A stretch of 25,555 bases of DNA, taken from positions 1 through 25,555 of the forward strand of contig CAYGZM010000050.1 in the NCBI GenBank assembly GCA_964354365.1, written 5' to 3'. This DNA is from CAYGZM01 sp964354365. Lineage in GTDB: Bacteria > Planctomycetota > Phycisphaerae > Sedimentisphaerales > Anaerobacaceae. The position numbers were made by a program, and so were the translations under genes. Numbering within the stretch: the first letter of the stretch is position 1; every line of letters starts with the position of its first letter. Below are positions 25,209 through 25,555 of this stretch, piece after piece. The notes beneath the pieces are model-generated. The model was given only the letters and a program-made list of their open reading frames with translations, did no database searches and was not told the origin of the DNA.

Positions 25209-25331
25209 GCGAGCGTGCATCTTGTTGGCAAGATGGATCCGGTCGGTTGGCCGACGTTCGTCGGCAACGATCTCTACTTCTCCGGCTCCGAGCAGTTGCG
25301 GCGAATCCGCAACATCATCCCGGCTCCATAA
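25209..25331 (+). pseudogene. Remnant of the C-terminal end of a beta-propeller gene
   Basis: In frame, 40 codons plus TAA encode a peptide starting ASVHLVGKMDPVGWPTFVGN and ending RIRNIIPAP. It is identical at 33 of 40 positions to residues of the 1105-residue protein around 19138–19257. Similarity begins about 25 bases after the stop of the giant gene, and no start codon or ribosome site precedes it. It is best read as the tail of a lost paralogue whose natural end is this TAA. Confidence 0.8.
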
Positions 25332-25392
25332 CGGTTAGGATGATGAAAATCAGAAAGTCATATTATATTGGATGACCATGAAAGGGACTGAA

Positions 25393-25555
25393 ATGCGTCA
25401 CCGATGTATGCAATACCAGGCCAAAAGTAGAATCAGGATATGTTGTTCCGCAGTCTTATGGATGGGAATGGCCGCGGCCGCAATTGCGGCAGCCGATGGC
25501 TCAAACGCCCCCAGGGCATCCTCCGAAGGCGAGGGGATGCGAACGAACTCGGTTC
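25393..25555 (+). CDS. 5' end of an exported protein (C-terminus beyond window)
   Basis: An ATG at 25393 has AAAGGG six bases upstream. In-frame ATGs at 25372 and 25378 are possible but lack a clear ribosome site. The 54 codons visible encode a basic start, then CCSAVLWMGMAAAAIAAADG, a signal peptide likely cut near AAA-D. A low-complexity stretch with Ser, Gly and Glu follows, and no domain can be recognised yet. The AT-rich tract TATTATATTG (25361–25370) just upstream could be part of a promoter, but no -35 element fits well. Position suggests another member of the secreted polysaccharide cluster. Confidence 0.6.
   Translation, partial: MRHRCMQYQAKSRIRICCSAVLWMGMAAAAIAAADGSNAPRASSEGEGMRTNSV

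Overview
The window looks like chromosomal DNA of a Planctomycetota bacterium, most likely Phycisphaerae or a relative. This is inferred from the gene types, not from a marker gene. The evidence is a secreted isochorismatase–ThuA fusion, PKD-decorated glycan-degrading enzymes, a GH141-type parallel beta-helix protein, very large modular secreted proteins, and an ECF sigma factor paired with a fused anti-sigma factor. No rRNA, tRNA, CRISPR array, integrase or transposase was seen.

Region 1 (1–7596, minus strand) is one apparent operon read right to left. An ECF sigma factor is followed by an anti-sigma factor whose periplasmic part is itself a DUF4140/DUF4139-like domain. Four more exported proteins of the same fold follow, the last cut by the window edge. 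Two of the junctions are ATGA start/stop overlaps. Paralogues of two sequence subtypes appear in the order B, A, B, divergent, A, as if a two-gene unit was duplicated. Two copies of a bipartite motif (GGGAATTT-N12/13-GTCAAC) lie upstream of the sigma gene and could be its own ECF promoters. This sigma/anti-sigma/DUF4139 array is the best candidate here for an undescribed system.

Region 2 (7906–13613, minus strand) has five genes. An SDR dehydrogenase, a GH28 polygalacturonase-like enzyme with a PKD-like tail, an exported left-handed beta-helix (gamma-carbonic-anhydrase-like) protein and a secreted isochorismatase–ThuA fusion lie in a row. This suggests uronic-acid or pectin-type sugar use. 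A separate ferritin-like (rubrerythrin-type) di-iron protein lies upstream of them.

Region 3 (about 13.7–25.6 kb, plus strand) starts at a divergent junction with a plausible sigma-70-type promoter. It encodes an exported alpha/beta hydrolase overlapping a GH141-like lipoprotein, then two very large exported multidomain proteins. One is a beta-propeller joined to a six-Asp-box sialidase-like propeller. The other is an SGNH-type hydrolase with PKD domain joined abruptly to a GH123/DUF4091-type glycoside hydrolase. Just after the second giant lies a 41-codon remnant matching the propeller end of the first (33/40 residues identical). This points to module shuffling or recombination in the locus. 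The 5' end of another exported protein is cut by the window edge.

Taken together, regions 2 and 3 look like complex-polysaccharide degradation and region 1 like a self-regulated cell-envelope system.
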